NCBI GenBank assembly: GCA_000729835.1
Contig: JFHB01000123.1
Location: forward strand, 26,831 to 90,830
Source: Atkinsonella hypoxylon
Taxonomy: Eukaryota; Ascomycota; Sordariomycetes; Hypocreales; Clavicipitaceae
Direction of reading: 5' to 3'
Length of the DNA: 64,000 nucleotides
In this document: one piece after another, positions 35,403 to 46,072 of the stretch
How positions within the stretch are numbered: the first letter of the stretch is position 1
Layout: every line of letters starts with the position of its first letter
Notes under the pieces: generated by a model
Database searches by the model: none
What the model saw: only the letters and a program-made list of their open reading frames with translations
What the model was told of the DNA's origin: nothing
Position numbers and translations under genes: made by a program

Positions 35403-37446
35403 TCAAATCCAATCAGCTTGATTGACACGAGGCTGGTTTTCCAGCATCCAAATTGGCCGTGGGGGAGGGCTTGGTCCAGGACTCGACGTCTTTGATTTGC
35501 TTCTGGTGAGAGCTTTTTGAGGGTTATAAACGGCGGGGCTTAACCGCATCTCTTCCTGGGGAGTTGCGGGCATCTTCTCGTTGGCTTCTCTCGTGGAAGC
35601 GAGGGGCACTGGTGGAAGCTGTTTGTCTTTGCCCTCTTCGGCATCGACACCTGAATTAATTGGCGGGCGGGGGAGAGGTGGTCCAGGTGCGGTTGGATCT
35701 GGTCTGTTGTGATGCACGGCCACCGGCTTAGGGGGTATTTGATAGAATGATTGAATCGGGGGCATGTCGTTTATATTGGATACACGTAACCCAATTGGTA
35801 CCGAGGCGGATGAGCCCAACGAGGAGTCGCGACTGTGTTTGCCCCCGGACAAGCGCAATTTGGATGGCGGAAGTATCTCATCGGCAAATGGATTATCTAA
35901 TCCGCCATCTTCTATAGATGGCGCATAAGCCGTGGCAGGAAGCATGTATACAGACCTGAGGTCAGGCACGGTATCGGGGGTGAAATTATCGTATGGGTTT
36001 TTTAGTGCATACTGTTGCCCAACAGCGGGGGAATCGGTGTCGGTAGTGGTTACGGCAACAGGTGCAAGAGGGGACGTGGAAGGAAAAGCATTCTGCCCAG
36101 CATGAAGGATTGTGGTCGTGTATACATTGCGAGAGGCGAAGTAGCTGCTGAGTCGGCGTTCCGGCAGCTTCGCCGGTGTTAGAACAGGCTGTTTCAAATG
36201 TTTTGTGAATGCGAAGCTATGTAGCTTAGTCGTCCTCTGCCGTCTGACTGACTGCCAAGAACTGGACTCGTGATCGTCGTCTCTGAGACCAATCTCGTCA
36301 AACCTGCTCGAGCGTAAGAGTACGTACAGGGCGCCAGTGAGAATACCACTGGTATTCACCACGACTCCAGCTATCATGGACAGCTGCGACTGTAATGTGC
36401 TGACGTTGGATTCATCATCGCCAGAAATTGAGAAGAAAAACGGAGCGGCGATTGACTGGACTTGCAATTTAGTTGTCTGTCATATGAGACCTTCAGTCCA
36501 TTGAGGTGACCTACCATTGAAATACCACTCAAGGCCATGAACCATGTCATCCAAGATGCCGTGATGCGCTGCTGCTTGCCGATTCCAGACACTTGGTAAA
36601 GCCGGTAGAAGATGATGGTGCTACCAATAAGCAGAGAAAGCGCGATTCCCACAGTAATGGTAAAGATACCAAGACCCCAATGCCTGAGAAAGAACATGAG
36701 GGAAGCGGAACAGATGTTGGGCGGAAGAACAAATAAGGTAACAACGTAAGTTCCTATTGTTCCGAGCATAGAGGTTGCAAGACACACCCGCACGCTCCAT
36801 TTGTTTCGGGGAGAAAACGGATGTTGGCGACGCAGCGCCTGAAAAATAGCCTCGACTCCAAACGTGAATTGCAGATAAGGGACCATCAAAAATGCTTGCA
36901 TATATTGTCAGCGAGACAGTATGACCCAAAGACATCAGGAAACTGAACTTACCTGGAAGCATCACTTGTGATAGCGGCTCACAGCCCAGGATCGAGTTTG
37001 ACTGAAGCCCAAATGATTGAACAACGGCAAATATGATGGATTGGCCGATGAAGAACGTGGATAATATGAAAGGGAAAATCTCTGCAGGACCAACCAGTTT
37101 CCAGAATTGGGCCCTATAAATCAAGTTAGAAACTTTGTTCCCTGCTAATTAGTTCCAAGTTTTTCACGCACCTGAATTTGAAGTCAGGGTCATTCCGCCT
37201 CGACTTCACATAACAATCCCAGTAGATTCCAGCTGCTGTTGCTGCTCCAGCCAAAGCATTGAAACTGGCCAATATGAGAAACGATGTCCGAACCGACTCT
37301 GAAGCTTGAGAATTTGAATTGTTGAAGAATGCTGAGGGGCTGTCTGGTTGAGAACCGAACCCTTCGACTGCTATATATGACTGCGGTAACCTGGGATGTA
37401 GTTCACCAGGCGATGACTCAACCCACCATGATCTAGCGTCACCCAT
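35403..37446 (-). CDS. orphan seven-transmembrane receptor-like protein
   Basis: Four exons (37446-37172, 37113-36953, 36894-36515, 36455-35403) join to 622 residues. An N-terminus of about 55 residues with NNSNSQ-type sequence precedes seven hydrophobic segments. They begin at SFLILASFNALAGAATAAG, then EIFPFILSTFFIGQSIIF, AFLMVPYLQFTFGVEAIF, LATSMLGTIGTYVVTLFVL, GIFTITVGIALSLLIGSTII, WMTWFMALSGISMSIAAPF and LSMIAGVVVNTSGILTGAL. A C-tail of about 300 residues, rich in Ser, Pro and basic residues, follows. The topology is that of a fungal GPCR-like protein; no ligand or class is assigned. Donors are GTGCGT, GTAAGT and GTAGGT, with branches TCTAAC, GCTGAC and ACTAAA. At the last joint only the downstream CAG acceptor (AG at 36457-36456) keeps frame. 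An in-frame non-conserved extension upstream to 37581 is open. Confidence 0.75.
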
Positions 37447-40400
37447 TGTCTCGTAGTCCTGGAGGCAGCTTTCTCTTTCGAGATACAGAAATGCCAAGGA
37501 TAATTGGCAGTTGGTAAAATCACAGTATGGGTGAATAGAGAAGGCGTGATGCCCTTGGCTGAGGAGCCGTGACCTATTCACCAGCGAAACAGAACATCTA
37601 CACGACGAAGGTGGTCACACAGGAACAATAGAGTTCTTGCCGTAATGCAGGAGCAAATATGAGTTCCAAAACGAGGGGAAGTGGCCAATGCTGATGTTTA
37701 AGGGCTGAGGAACGAGGCAAGAAACGAAGCCAGGAGAGAAACCGTTCGTTATCGAGAAGAAACGAAAATTTGCCGAGAATTGCGGTCGTTCCAGACAGTC
37801 GCGATACGGTCCGGAAAGTGAAGATAAATAACAGATAAAGGACGTCTGGGGATCAACCCCGTTCGCGAAACGAGATTGAGTAAGGAAAACGAAACTGTTC
37901 GCCACAGAGGAGTAAGGAAACGGTCGGAGACTCCCACGACTCAGAGAAACAACATTGAGTTACAGGTCGCAAGGAATGAACGCAGAGAAGCATACAAGTA
38001 CCATCGATGATGAGCTGGAAGACCTTGGTGGCTCCGACATTGACTGATACGAGGACTGACAAGAAACGAGACAACGGGACACGGACCAAGAACCCGTACT
38101 TCGGGACGGCGCTTAACCGGTTAATGCCACATGAGAAGTAGATCTCAGCTTGTCAGAAGATTTTACCCGACTAACAGGAGAAGCTGCACACAATAGACCG
38201 GACGAGTCTAGAGTGGTTGTGGAGGCGCCGGCATGATTCCCGAGCATAATTCACAACAGCCGACCGGTTGAGTCCACGGAGGCGGCCCTCATACAGGGTG
38301 TTGTTCCAATCAGGAGTAGTCGTGTCGCATGATCTGACAAGACAAATTGGTTAACACCACATTCAAAGCGGGTGACTAGTTGGGTTTCTATTGACTCACC
38401 TCGTTGTCATGCATATTGAACTACGCAGCGGACCCACGATGCTACTCCGTGCTATTGCCCTTGATACCAAGATCCGACAAATGCATGAACCTCTCAGTGT
38501 AGATTAACCTGACAGCGATATTTCTCCTAGCGCCTGGAATTTTGTGGCATTTTGATAAATTGCCCGTGCTATTCATTCCTCCCATAGTTAGGTAAATAGG
38601 CCTCAGTGAGCCGTGCGCTTTTGCTTTTTCCTTTTGCTTTCTTTTATTTTAAATTTTTTTTTTGGGGGGGGGGGATCACCCCATCGTTCTCCTTCCGAGG
38701 GGACCGAGCACAAAATTGTCGTTGAGGCTGTACACGCTGAAACCGGCAGAGACTGCTCTTCTAAGCAATTGCTCAACAAGACAATTTCCGCTGAATTAAA
38801 AGCAATGACTGCGCGTGGCTGTTTGGGGCCTCCAAAGTTGGAGCATTTATGGAAACACGTCCGAGTTTCGAAATCAGGTGGTGAGGTTGAATGGCTGGGG
38901 CGCTTAAGCCACATCGGGAAAGGCACGTCCTCTTGGATGCCATCCAGCTGTCGCACAAAATCGGGTGTGGCAACGCCACAACTAAGCGTCATATTATTCC
39001 GTAGACCCTATAGTACCATGTGACCATGTGACCTAGCCCCTCCAGCTCCTCTCCTCCACCCCGTGCCTCTCCAGCCCTCGCCCTCCCAGTCCAGCCCTCA
39101 TCACGTACACAATACATGCCTACCTACATATTAGGTCGCGCCTTGTGCTGTCGTTGACTCATGCTGGTCATTGTTATTCTACCCGTCTCTGATGGCCACG
39201 GGAGAATTCTTCATGTTAGGCCTAGATCGAGACGGGCTCAATCAGATGGGCCTCGGTTGGTAGCCGCTAATCACCTTGTGCTTCTTCGCCTTGTTACTCA
39301 GATATGAAAGACAACTTGCCTTCAATATTTTCATCATGTATTTCCTGCTGCTTATGACGGGAGAACCCTCGTTAGCCAGCATTTGTCACTGGTATCGCAC
39401 TGACAATGCAGCAATCTTGGTATTCTGTAGCTCTTAGCCTCTGGCCACCGATGTTGCGGTTTCAGACGCCTTCAATTGCACCCTCAGAAACAGAGTATTT
39501 CTAAGAAGTGCCGGAGGAAACCATGAGCTTTCTTTACTCAGCTACATCAAGCTTCTGATAAAAAGCTCGAGAGTTAGATTCCCTCCCAGGAAGCTCCGTA
39601 AGACTTTCGAGTTCATCGCGATTGCCACCACATTCTAGCACAAACGTAGGTGTGGCAGATAGTTCAAGCGACTTCAGAGAGGTCCTCTTCTACTGCAAGT
39701 TGCCCAAGAGGTTAAAGACATCTTGCCATGTCATTTACTCATTGCTGAAATCGACAGGTGCTTTCTCGGCCTTCCTCGACGGCTTACGTGGCTCAGAGTT
39801 GGATACCTTCGAGTATGTTGCGTTACATAGCGAAACAACTCCAACGTGGTTAGGCTGGCTGCGCCATTACAGCTCTCTTGGTCAACAACACCAAGAATGG
39901 GGATATCAGAGCATCAGCAGGCAATGAAATCACTCACTATAGTCGGCCCTGTCGCCAGCTCATGTTCAGACTATTTGAACTAGGCCTGAGCATTGTTTGT
40001 CAGACGTAGTAGTGATTCAGGACCAGGTTGAAGAGACGTCGTACCTCCGATACTGTACAAAAAGCTCCGTTAGTCTCTGCAACTTGACACGCACAAATTC
40101 GAAAATATGCGCATGCACGTATCAACGAATCCTGAAGCCTCCCTGAGTCTTACTCATCAAAACTCTCAAGCGCTCACCACAAGCCGTGGGTAGCCGTAAC
40201 GGATCTCGTGTATGGCTTGTTCCCCCAAAGATATGCAGATCCTCGATCATGCATATCTCCCGGTGCGCAAACAGCCGTCACATCACAACATACTTTGCAT
40301 CCGGCGACAACTCGGCTTTGTTACCGTCCGTCACCACGCCGCAAAGTTGATCTAGTAACTCTCTGGACTACAAGAAGACTGTGGCCTCTTTACTTCCCAC

Positions 40401-41761
40401 TGCTGCACCTGATGATGAGATTTGCACGTAAATTGAAGTACCCTCGAGCCGCACTAGTCTAATTGGCAACCGGCTAATTAGTGACTACCTAGGATAAGTA
40501 GCTTGGTAAATTGTTGCCTTTTATCACAGGTCAAAAGGATATTATATACCCCTCCGGAGTTAAACGTCCGCGCAAAGAACGAGATCTCGATGGTGAAAGC
40601 GCATCGGTAGGTGTGAAAAGGCCCAAGCCAATAACAAGCCAATAATGACCTCAGGCGTTTGCAAGTCCATACCCATTAAGAGCTGCCCCACCTGCTATGC
40701 GTCATTACCAGAAAAAAGCAGGCAGCTTTCCCCGCCCCCACCAACACGAATTCCCTGAATCCGTCATTCTGCGGTCATCTTGTTTTGGAGCTGCCCGCTT
40801 ATCGATAAGCGCATGCGTGGCAGACAACGAGGAAAAGTCCATCCACAAAGTTCAACGATGTAATGCAATACGCATACAGATAAGTCCCAGGCGGATTGAC
40901 GTCATTTTTGTGTTATCCGAGCCACCGATGAGACAGGATCAGTAAGACTGGAGACGACATTTTGACAGCACTCCAATTTCCTCGCCAATTCCCGCAATTG
41001 CATTTGACAGCTTTACATTTATTGAGAAAAAGCTTGGTACAGCTTCCCCGTCTTCAACCCTTTGAATCCAATAAGTCGTCAACCTGGCAACGAGCTTCCA
41101 TATGAGCGATATACACAACGTTACTAACAAAATACGTCTGCTTTTGTACATTAGATAATCACTCACTTTGGTCACTATGAGCTCGGTGTGTAATCGGGGT
41201 GCACCAGAACTAGCTGTTGTAAGCCTACCAACCTAGGTAGGTAGGTACTCACCCATTCGGAACATGGTTGGCGCCTTCCGCACCCAACAAAGAAACCCTG
41301 ACCCGTGCCGTCTCCAAAAATCAAGACAAACATACAACTTGTCGTATCCACATGTGCCAATTGTTGGTCTTGTGGCCAATCAAATCCGCCGGAGCTTATT
41401 CCCCGTCACCACTTTCACTTCGTTCTCAGGGCTACGTGAGCTCAGACTTGAACCACTGCGAGGTGTCCATGACGCAATGTATCTGACCTCCAATCATGTG
41501 AATGTATCTCAACGTGAGAGATTTTCAGGAAAGAGGACCTTGTGTTGAGGCTGAGGTGGCTCAAAGGCAGGTTGGCACTTGCTCCTTCGTTTGTCATCGC
41601 TCAGCTCATTTCCTTATAAAAACCACCGAGAAGCTGACTTGATTTCCATCCTTCTTCTCTCATCATCACCATCAAACCATCAAACTTTCAGTTACACATC
41701 TCAGCCAATATCAGCCACTTCAAAACAAAAACAATTTTCAATCTCAAGATTCAAATTCACA
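37447..41761. other. 4.3-kb divergent intergenic region upstream of the 7TM gene and grg-1
   Basis: No gene is supported. From 37600 to 38110 the sequence is unusually rich in GAAACGA-like words. At 38647-38673 there is a T10G11 junction. A perfect CRE-like TGACGTCA lies at 40897-40904. A TATA box for grg-1 lies at 41615-41622. The frame at 39622-39927 has no recognisable family. Confidence 0.5.
41615..41622 (+). promoter_or_regulatory. TATA box of grg-1
   Basis: TATAAAAA about 140 bp upstream of the grg-1 ATG, followed by a CT-rich then A-rich leader (41640-41761) typical of strongly expressed fungal genes. Confidence 0.6.
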
Positions 41762-42028
41762 ATGGAGTCTCTCAAGCAGGGTGCCAACTACGTCGCTGAG
41801 TCTGTTAAGGAGGCTACCAGCGGTGCTTCCAAGGAGACCAACAAGCAGGTCGCCAAGGATTCTGACGCTTCTCTCGGCACTCGGTATGTCTTGTCACACC
41901 AAGTACAACTGTCGAGAACTTTTTTTCTAACTGTGTGTAGTGCCTCCGCCGCGAAGGATGCCGTCAGCGACAAGGCCAAGGAGAGCAAGCATGATGCCAA
42001 GGCCGAGGCCCACAAGCAGCAGGTGTAA
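41762..42028 (+). CDS. grg-1: glucose-repressible/clock-controlled small protein GRG-1/CCG-1 homologue
   Basis: Two exons (41762-41883 and 41941-42028) give a 69-residue hydrophilic protein, close to the ~71 residues of Neurospora GRG-1/CCG-1. The sequence MESLKQGANYVAESVKEAT, the KETNKQVAKDSDASLGTR block and the Lys/Ala/Asp/His-rich end are characteristic. In Neurospora the gene is induced by glucose loss and stress and is clock-controlled; the biochemical function is unknown. The intron is GTATGT...TTCTAAC...TGTAG and joins CG to T (Arg). A TATA box and a long leader suggest high, regulated expression. It converges on the EBP-like gene 240 bp downstream. Confidence 0.88.
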   Translation: MESLKQGANYVAESVKEATSGASKETNKQVAKDSDASLGTRYVLSHQVQLSRTFFLTVCSASAAKDAVSDKAKESKHDAKAEAHKQQV

Positions 42029-42265
42029 ATGGTTCGTCAAGACGGAATAAAGATTTGAATTGATCGATGAAGTTCGTTGCTTGAAGATTTTCTGAAACGC
42101 ACAATACCCCTAGATAATCTGCAATTCACGAGATATTGCTATCAGACATGTGTCAATGCTTCGTGAATGATGTGAGATATGATATAATGGCGACTACCTC
42201 CAAAATGAATAAGAAGTCGATGAACGCCGCGACTATGACATGGCAATTCTCTCGCATATACATGC

Positions 42266-43046
42266 TTAGTTTCTCTTCTTCGTGGCTTGCGCCACGAAGG
42301 CGTTCGAAATTTGGCAATAAGAGTATGTCAAGGCATATATCGGAATAACAACCCAAAGGAGGTTGAAGAAAACCAGATACACCCACATATACATGAAATT
42401 ACTCCCATCAAGATTGATATTACCGGTTAACCACTCGGGGCAGAACGTCATGAATCCTGTGCCGAAGTCAGCATTCCACAACTTTCATCCTTGTATCCTA
42501 AAAAAGAATGGAAACAGAAGAATTACCTCCGTAAAGCTCAGCTGTGGCGAGAACAATCATCCAAAAGTACATCTTATGACTCTGTTTGCTGATCAAGTAG
42601 CAGATGTACAGCGCGATGGGACCGTCAAAAAACACGGTGAGAAGCTCAAGACTTACAACCCCGAGGTCAATGCCCGCCCATCTCTTGTCAGCCCGGGCAT
42701 ACACCATCCAGAGCTGGGCAAAGGGGTTCGCTCCACCGGCCTGGGGTCCGTAGATCCTCTTGTTCTCCCATCCTAGGAAGTTGTAGGGCGTCGGGAACAG
42801 GCTTGTGACATCGGTGCTCGCGTCAGGGACAAGGTAGGAGAAGAAGCAGTGGTACAGAAAGCTTCCTTCGAGGATGAAGTGGCAGAGCGCGTCGGCGAGA
42901 TGCCAGGTGAAGAGGAAGCGGAGGGGAGCGGGTGTGGAGAAGGGGAGGACGGCTTTGGAGGTGCCGTGGGCAATGAGGACGATGGCGACGGTCGCGAGGA
43001 GGGAGATTAGGGTGGTTGTGTCGAAGAGGTCGGGGTGCTCGGCCAT
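42266..43046 (-). CDS. EBP-like (EXPERA-domain) membrane protein
   Basis: Two exons (43046-42527 and 42456-42266) give 236 residues with about five membrane segments. EXPERA/emopamil-binding features are present: WHLADALCHFILEGSF (His and Glu of the first conserved helix), ELLTVFFDGPIALY, AELYGGFMTF spanning the splice joint, and FFNLLWVVIPIYAL. Animal EBP is the sterol delta8-delta7 isomerase. Fungi usually use unrelated ERG2 for that step, so the substrate here cannot be inferred, and related fungal proteins occur in both primary and secondary metabolism. The intron is GTAATT...GCTGAC...CACAG, and retention would end the protein after YGGNSSVSILF. The C-terminus ends in a KKRN basic tail. 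Confidence 0.85.
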
Positions 43047-43563
43047 GTTGGGCTCGTCTAGTCGGTTTTCGTTTGGCTGAGTTTCGAGGTCAGGTTGGGT
43101 TTCTGTCGCTGTTATACGATGCGGTGGGGGGTCATGGCCCTTTCTCTGCTCCGCCCGGCTGAGAAGCTTGTAGAATGACTAGCGGAACATCCTTGCAAAA
43201 GGATCATCCTCGAAAAGCAATCTTTTTTGGCAAGGGTGAGGTCATCGGTCAGGTATGCTGGACATCCCCTTGTATTTTTTTTCAGACATTCCTAGATGCC
43301 ATGATGATCCGATTCCGAATTCTAAACCCAAAAATACGGGATAATGAGAAGACGTCCGACATCTGGCCCTGCGTCGCAGCAAGTACATTCACAAATCACG
43401 TCTAACTTCTCTGCCCAAGAGGGACAAAAAGAAAGAGAAAAAAAAAAGCTCCCTGTATCCCAGAAATAATGATGGCGCCTCAGTTCATGCCAGCCAGCAG
43501 CGATGCCGAACGCCTGTTCGTAACAAACATAACACGTCATGAGCTTGTGCCCTCCTCCCCACT
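43047..43563. other. upstream region of the EBP-like gene and 3' side of the NAD kinase gene
   Basis: No gene is seen. A short poly(A) lies near 43436-43447. Confidence 0.5.
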
Positions 43564-45513
43564 TCACCAGTCCTTGAATTCTTTCTGCTTCTGTCTCGTA
43601 TTCCATCCCAGCTTGCCGCTGATACTATTGACCCAATCCTCGCTCCGTCGACCCTCGGTCTGCACAGAGGCAAAAGGGAACCGGCTGGCGCTAATGGTCA
43701 CATAGTCGCCGGGCTTGAGCTCAACTCGCTCGCGGCCGTCGAAACTCGCCCATGAGGCTGTTCGAGCATCGTACGGCACTCCGACGCGGAGAACGATGGT
43801 GTCGGGCAGGATGATGGGACGAAAGGAGAGTGTGTGCGCGCAAATCGAGGTCACTAGCATGACGGGATTCTCTGGGTGACACAATGAGCCTCCTGCTGCA
43901 AGATTATAGGCAGTTGATCCAGTAGGGGTGGAAACGCAAATTCCGTCGGCGAGAACGGATGTGAAGTGTTCGTCATCCCCGAATATCTCGGTATACGACA
44001 TTGCTAAAGAGCCACAAAATTGAGCAATTCGTCCCTCAACGTCCAAAGAAAGATGAATGGAAAAGTTATACAAAGTGTTTGGGTTCGTACTTACTGGGGT
44101 TGGGACCGCGGTCTACCACTACCTCGTTGAGAATCTCAAATGTCCCATCTGGTCGATGCGTGTGCTCATCTTCTCTCTCTTCCCCAATTAATTCTTCTAC
44201 CAAATCTCTGCGTCGGTGAAGTTCATCATCGTCCTCTCCAGACCCTTTCTCATCATCAGGATATTTGCGCTTGATGCTCCGCATGACCGTGCTCTCGAAA
44301 CGGAGACGTAAACTCACAGTGACGCCTTTGTTGAAAGCTGAACTCAGGATGCGCTTGTGATCCTCGAAATCAAACTTGGTTAAGAAGCCTAGGCTGCCCA
44401 GCGCAAAGCTCAATACGGGAGGGACAATACGCTGAAATAGCCAGCTGGCGTAAAGAACAGTGCCGTCACCTCCCAGCGTGATAACAAAGTCGAACATGTG
44501 TGGCCTTGATTTACACATTGGCTCATCCCAATATCGGAGGCGTTGTGCTACACCTTCCTTGGCAGCAGCCAGTTCGACTTCGCCATCGACAGCCCATGTG
44601 GGAGCCACGTCATCTATTAATCCCGATACATCAAACTTCCGATTTGTCTTGAGCTTGTCCTGTACGTAGACAACATACCGAACACCACGTTCCTTGTCGA
44701 GAAGCCACTTTGCTAGTTCTCGGGTTTTGGTGATGAGATCTTGGTCATGGATTTTGGTCAGGAGGAAGATGGTTCTGACGCGGAAGCGGATCCTCATGCT
44801 GCTCAGCCTGCGACTCAGCTCCCGGACGCCCCAGGCCATGTCGCCGAGCTGCTTCTTGGTAAGCATGCGGCTATGCACCTCGTCGTATGTCGCCAGGTCC
44901 GTCTGTGGCGTGCTCTTGGTCATTTCTTGCGCCCATGTCGCTTGATCTTCTTGCCCGACCTGTTCGCCATCCAAGCTTGTCGGATCGATTTCAACGCGCG
45001 AGAGCTGCCTCGGCCTATGCTTGGGATCGACAAGTTTACCCTGACGGGGTTCCGCGATACTCTGCACGTCTTTGTCGTGTTCACCTGGACTGACATATAT
45101 GGGGTGCGCATGAAAGCGCTTATTTCCAGAGCTGCTTGCGGCTGTGTTTGAGCGACGCTGGCTTTCGAAGAACTGGTGAACAAGACACTCGTCGCGACGA
45201 GAGGCGGCACGCAGGCCGTGGGGCAGGGCGGCTTCTGAAGTCACAAGAGAACTCTTCCGGCGGTAAGAATTGGAAGGATCAAAGGTGACCTATGGTGAGA
45301 TGTGTCAGTCTTTTCAGTACTGTCACGTAGGCGCTTTGCATTTCCATGCCATGGCGACAGGGACGGACTCGGCATGCCTACCTCGAGAGATCGGGTGTCC
45401 TCGTCGCTGTCGTCTAGAGGTGCGTCTGCGATCTTGTCGGCATTGGCAAAGCTGGCGTGCTTGTAGCCGGTCGTTATGACCTTGGCATCGTCATTTCCAT
45501 CCTCCCCCTTCAT
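43564..45513 (-). CDS. NAD kinase (ATP-NAD kinase, Utr1-type)
   Basis: Three exons (45513-45382, 45289-44095, 44003-43564) join to 588 residues. The NAD-kinase core is clear: FVITLGGDGTVLYASWLFQ with the GGDGT motif, then NEVVVDRGPNPT completed across the second splice site as PNPT-MSYTEIFGDDEHFT, then DGICVSTPTGSTAYNLAAGG. The N-terminal ~130 residues are poorly conserved and polar, and an acidic insertion (DDEKGSGEDDDE region) lies inside the core as in fungal Utr1. It phosphorylates NAD+ to NADP+, supplying cytosolic NADPH metabolism. Introns are GTAGGC...CATAG and GTAAGT...TTTAG. The ATG at 45513 opens MKGEDGNDD; the frame extends upstream only to a TTG. It is divergent from the ketohexokinase-like gene. 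Confidence 0.92.
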
Positions 45514-46072
45514 GTCGAATCGAAGCACTCTAAAGATTCTCGATGGAGGGATATTCAAGATTGCCTTCGGTGCTCAACGACCTGACCGCGGGGGAGTGAC
45601 GTCTGGCGCTTACGGATCAAAAGACAGTGGCACGTACACCCCACTACCCCACTTGTAGTAGGTGCGGCAGCATTTTAGTTAGCTACCAGTAGTTAGTTAC
45701 TCCGTAGACCAGACCAGACCACTGTCTCCTTTGGCGAATCAGTTCACGTCCATTCTACCGGAGGATTGGCTGCAACTCGCACTATGCATTATTTGAGAGA
45801 AAGCTGCGAATCTCATCCAATTCGATCGCTGCTATCATTCCAGATGTCTATTCATGTATGAGAAATTCCTATTACTGCCGTCGCAATATCGATATTGATA
45901 TTTAAACAGAATCAATTTTCTCATCAAGCCCGCAGGTTAAGCCACCCTCAGCCACCAGATCCAAAGTAGACATCCCCCGTCGCACCGACTCTTCCCCTCA
46001 ACATCACCACTTCAGCAATCCTCATCACGTCCACTTCAATTCGCCCAGCCATAACAAAAGCACGTCACCGAG
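45514..46072. promoter_or_regulatory. divergent promoter region of the NAD kinase and ketohexokinase-like genes
   Basis: A 559-bp interval between two outward start codons. It contains one TACTCCGTA motif at 45698-45706 and an AT-rich centre at 45885-45910. No defined binding site is assigned. Confidence 0.5.

Noticed and set aside
39622..39927. 101-codon plus-strand frame with a plausible-looking C-terminal half
   Set aside because: No homologous family is recalled and no in-phase neighbouring exons were found.
40897..40904. Perfect CRE (TGACGTCA) about 860 bp upstream of grg-1
   Set aside because: A single 8-mer is expected about once in a window of this size, so it is not evidence of regulation.
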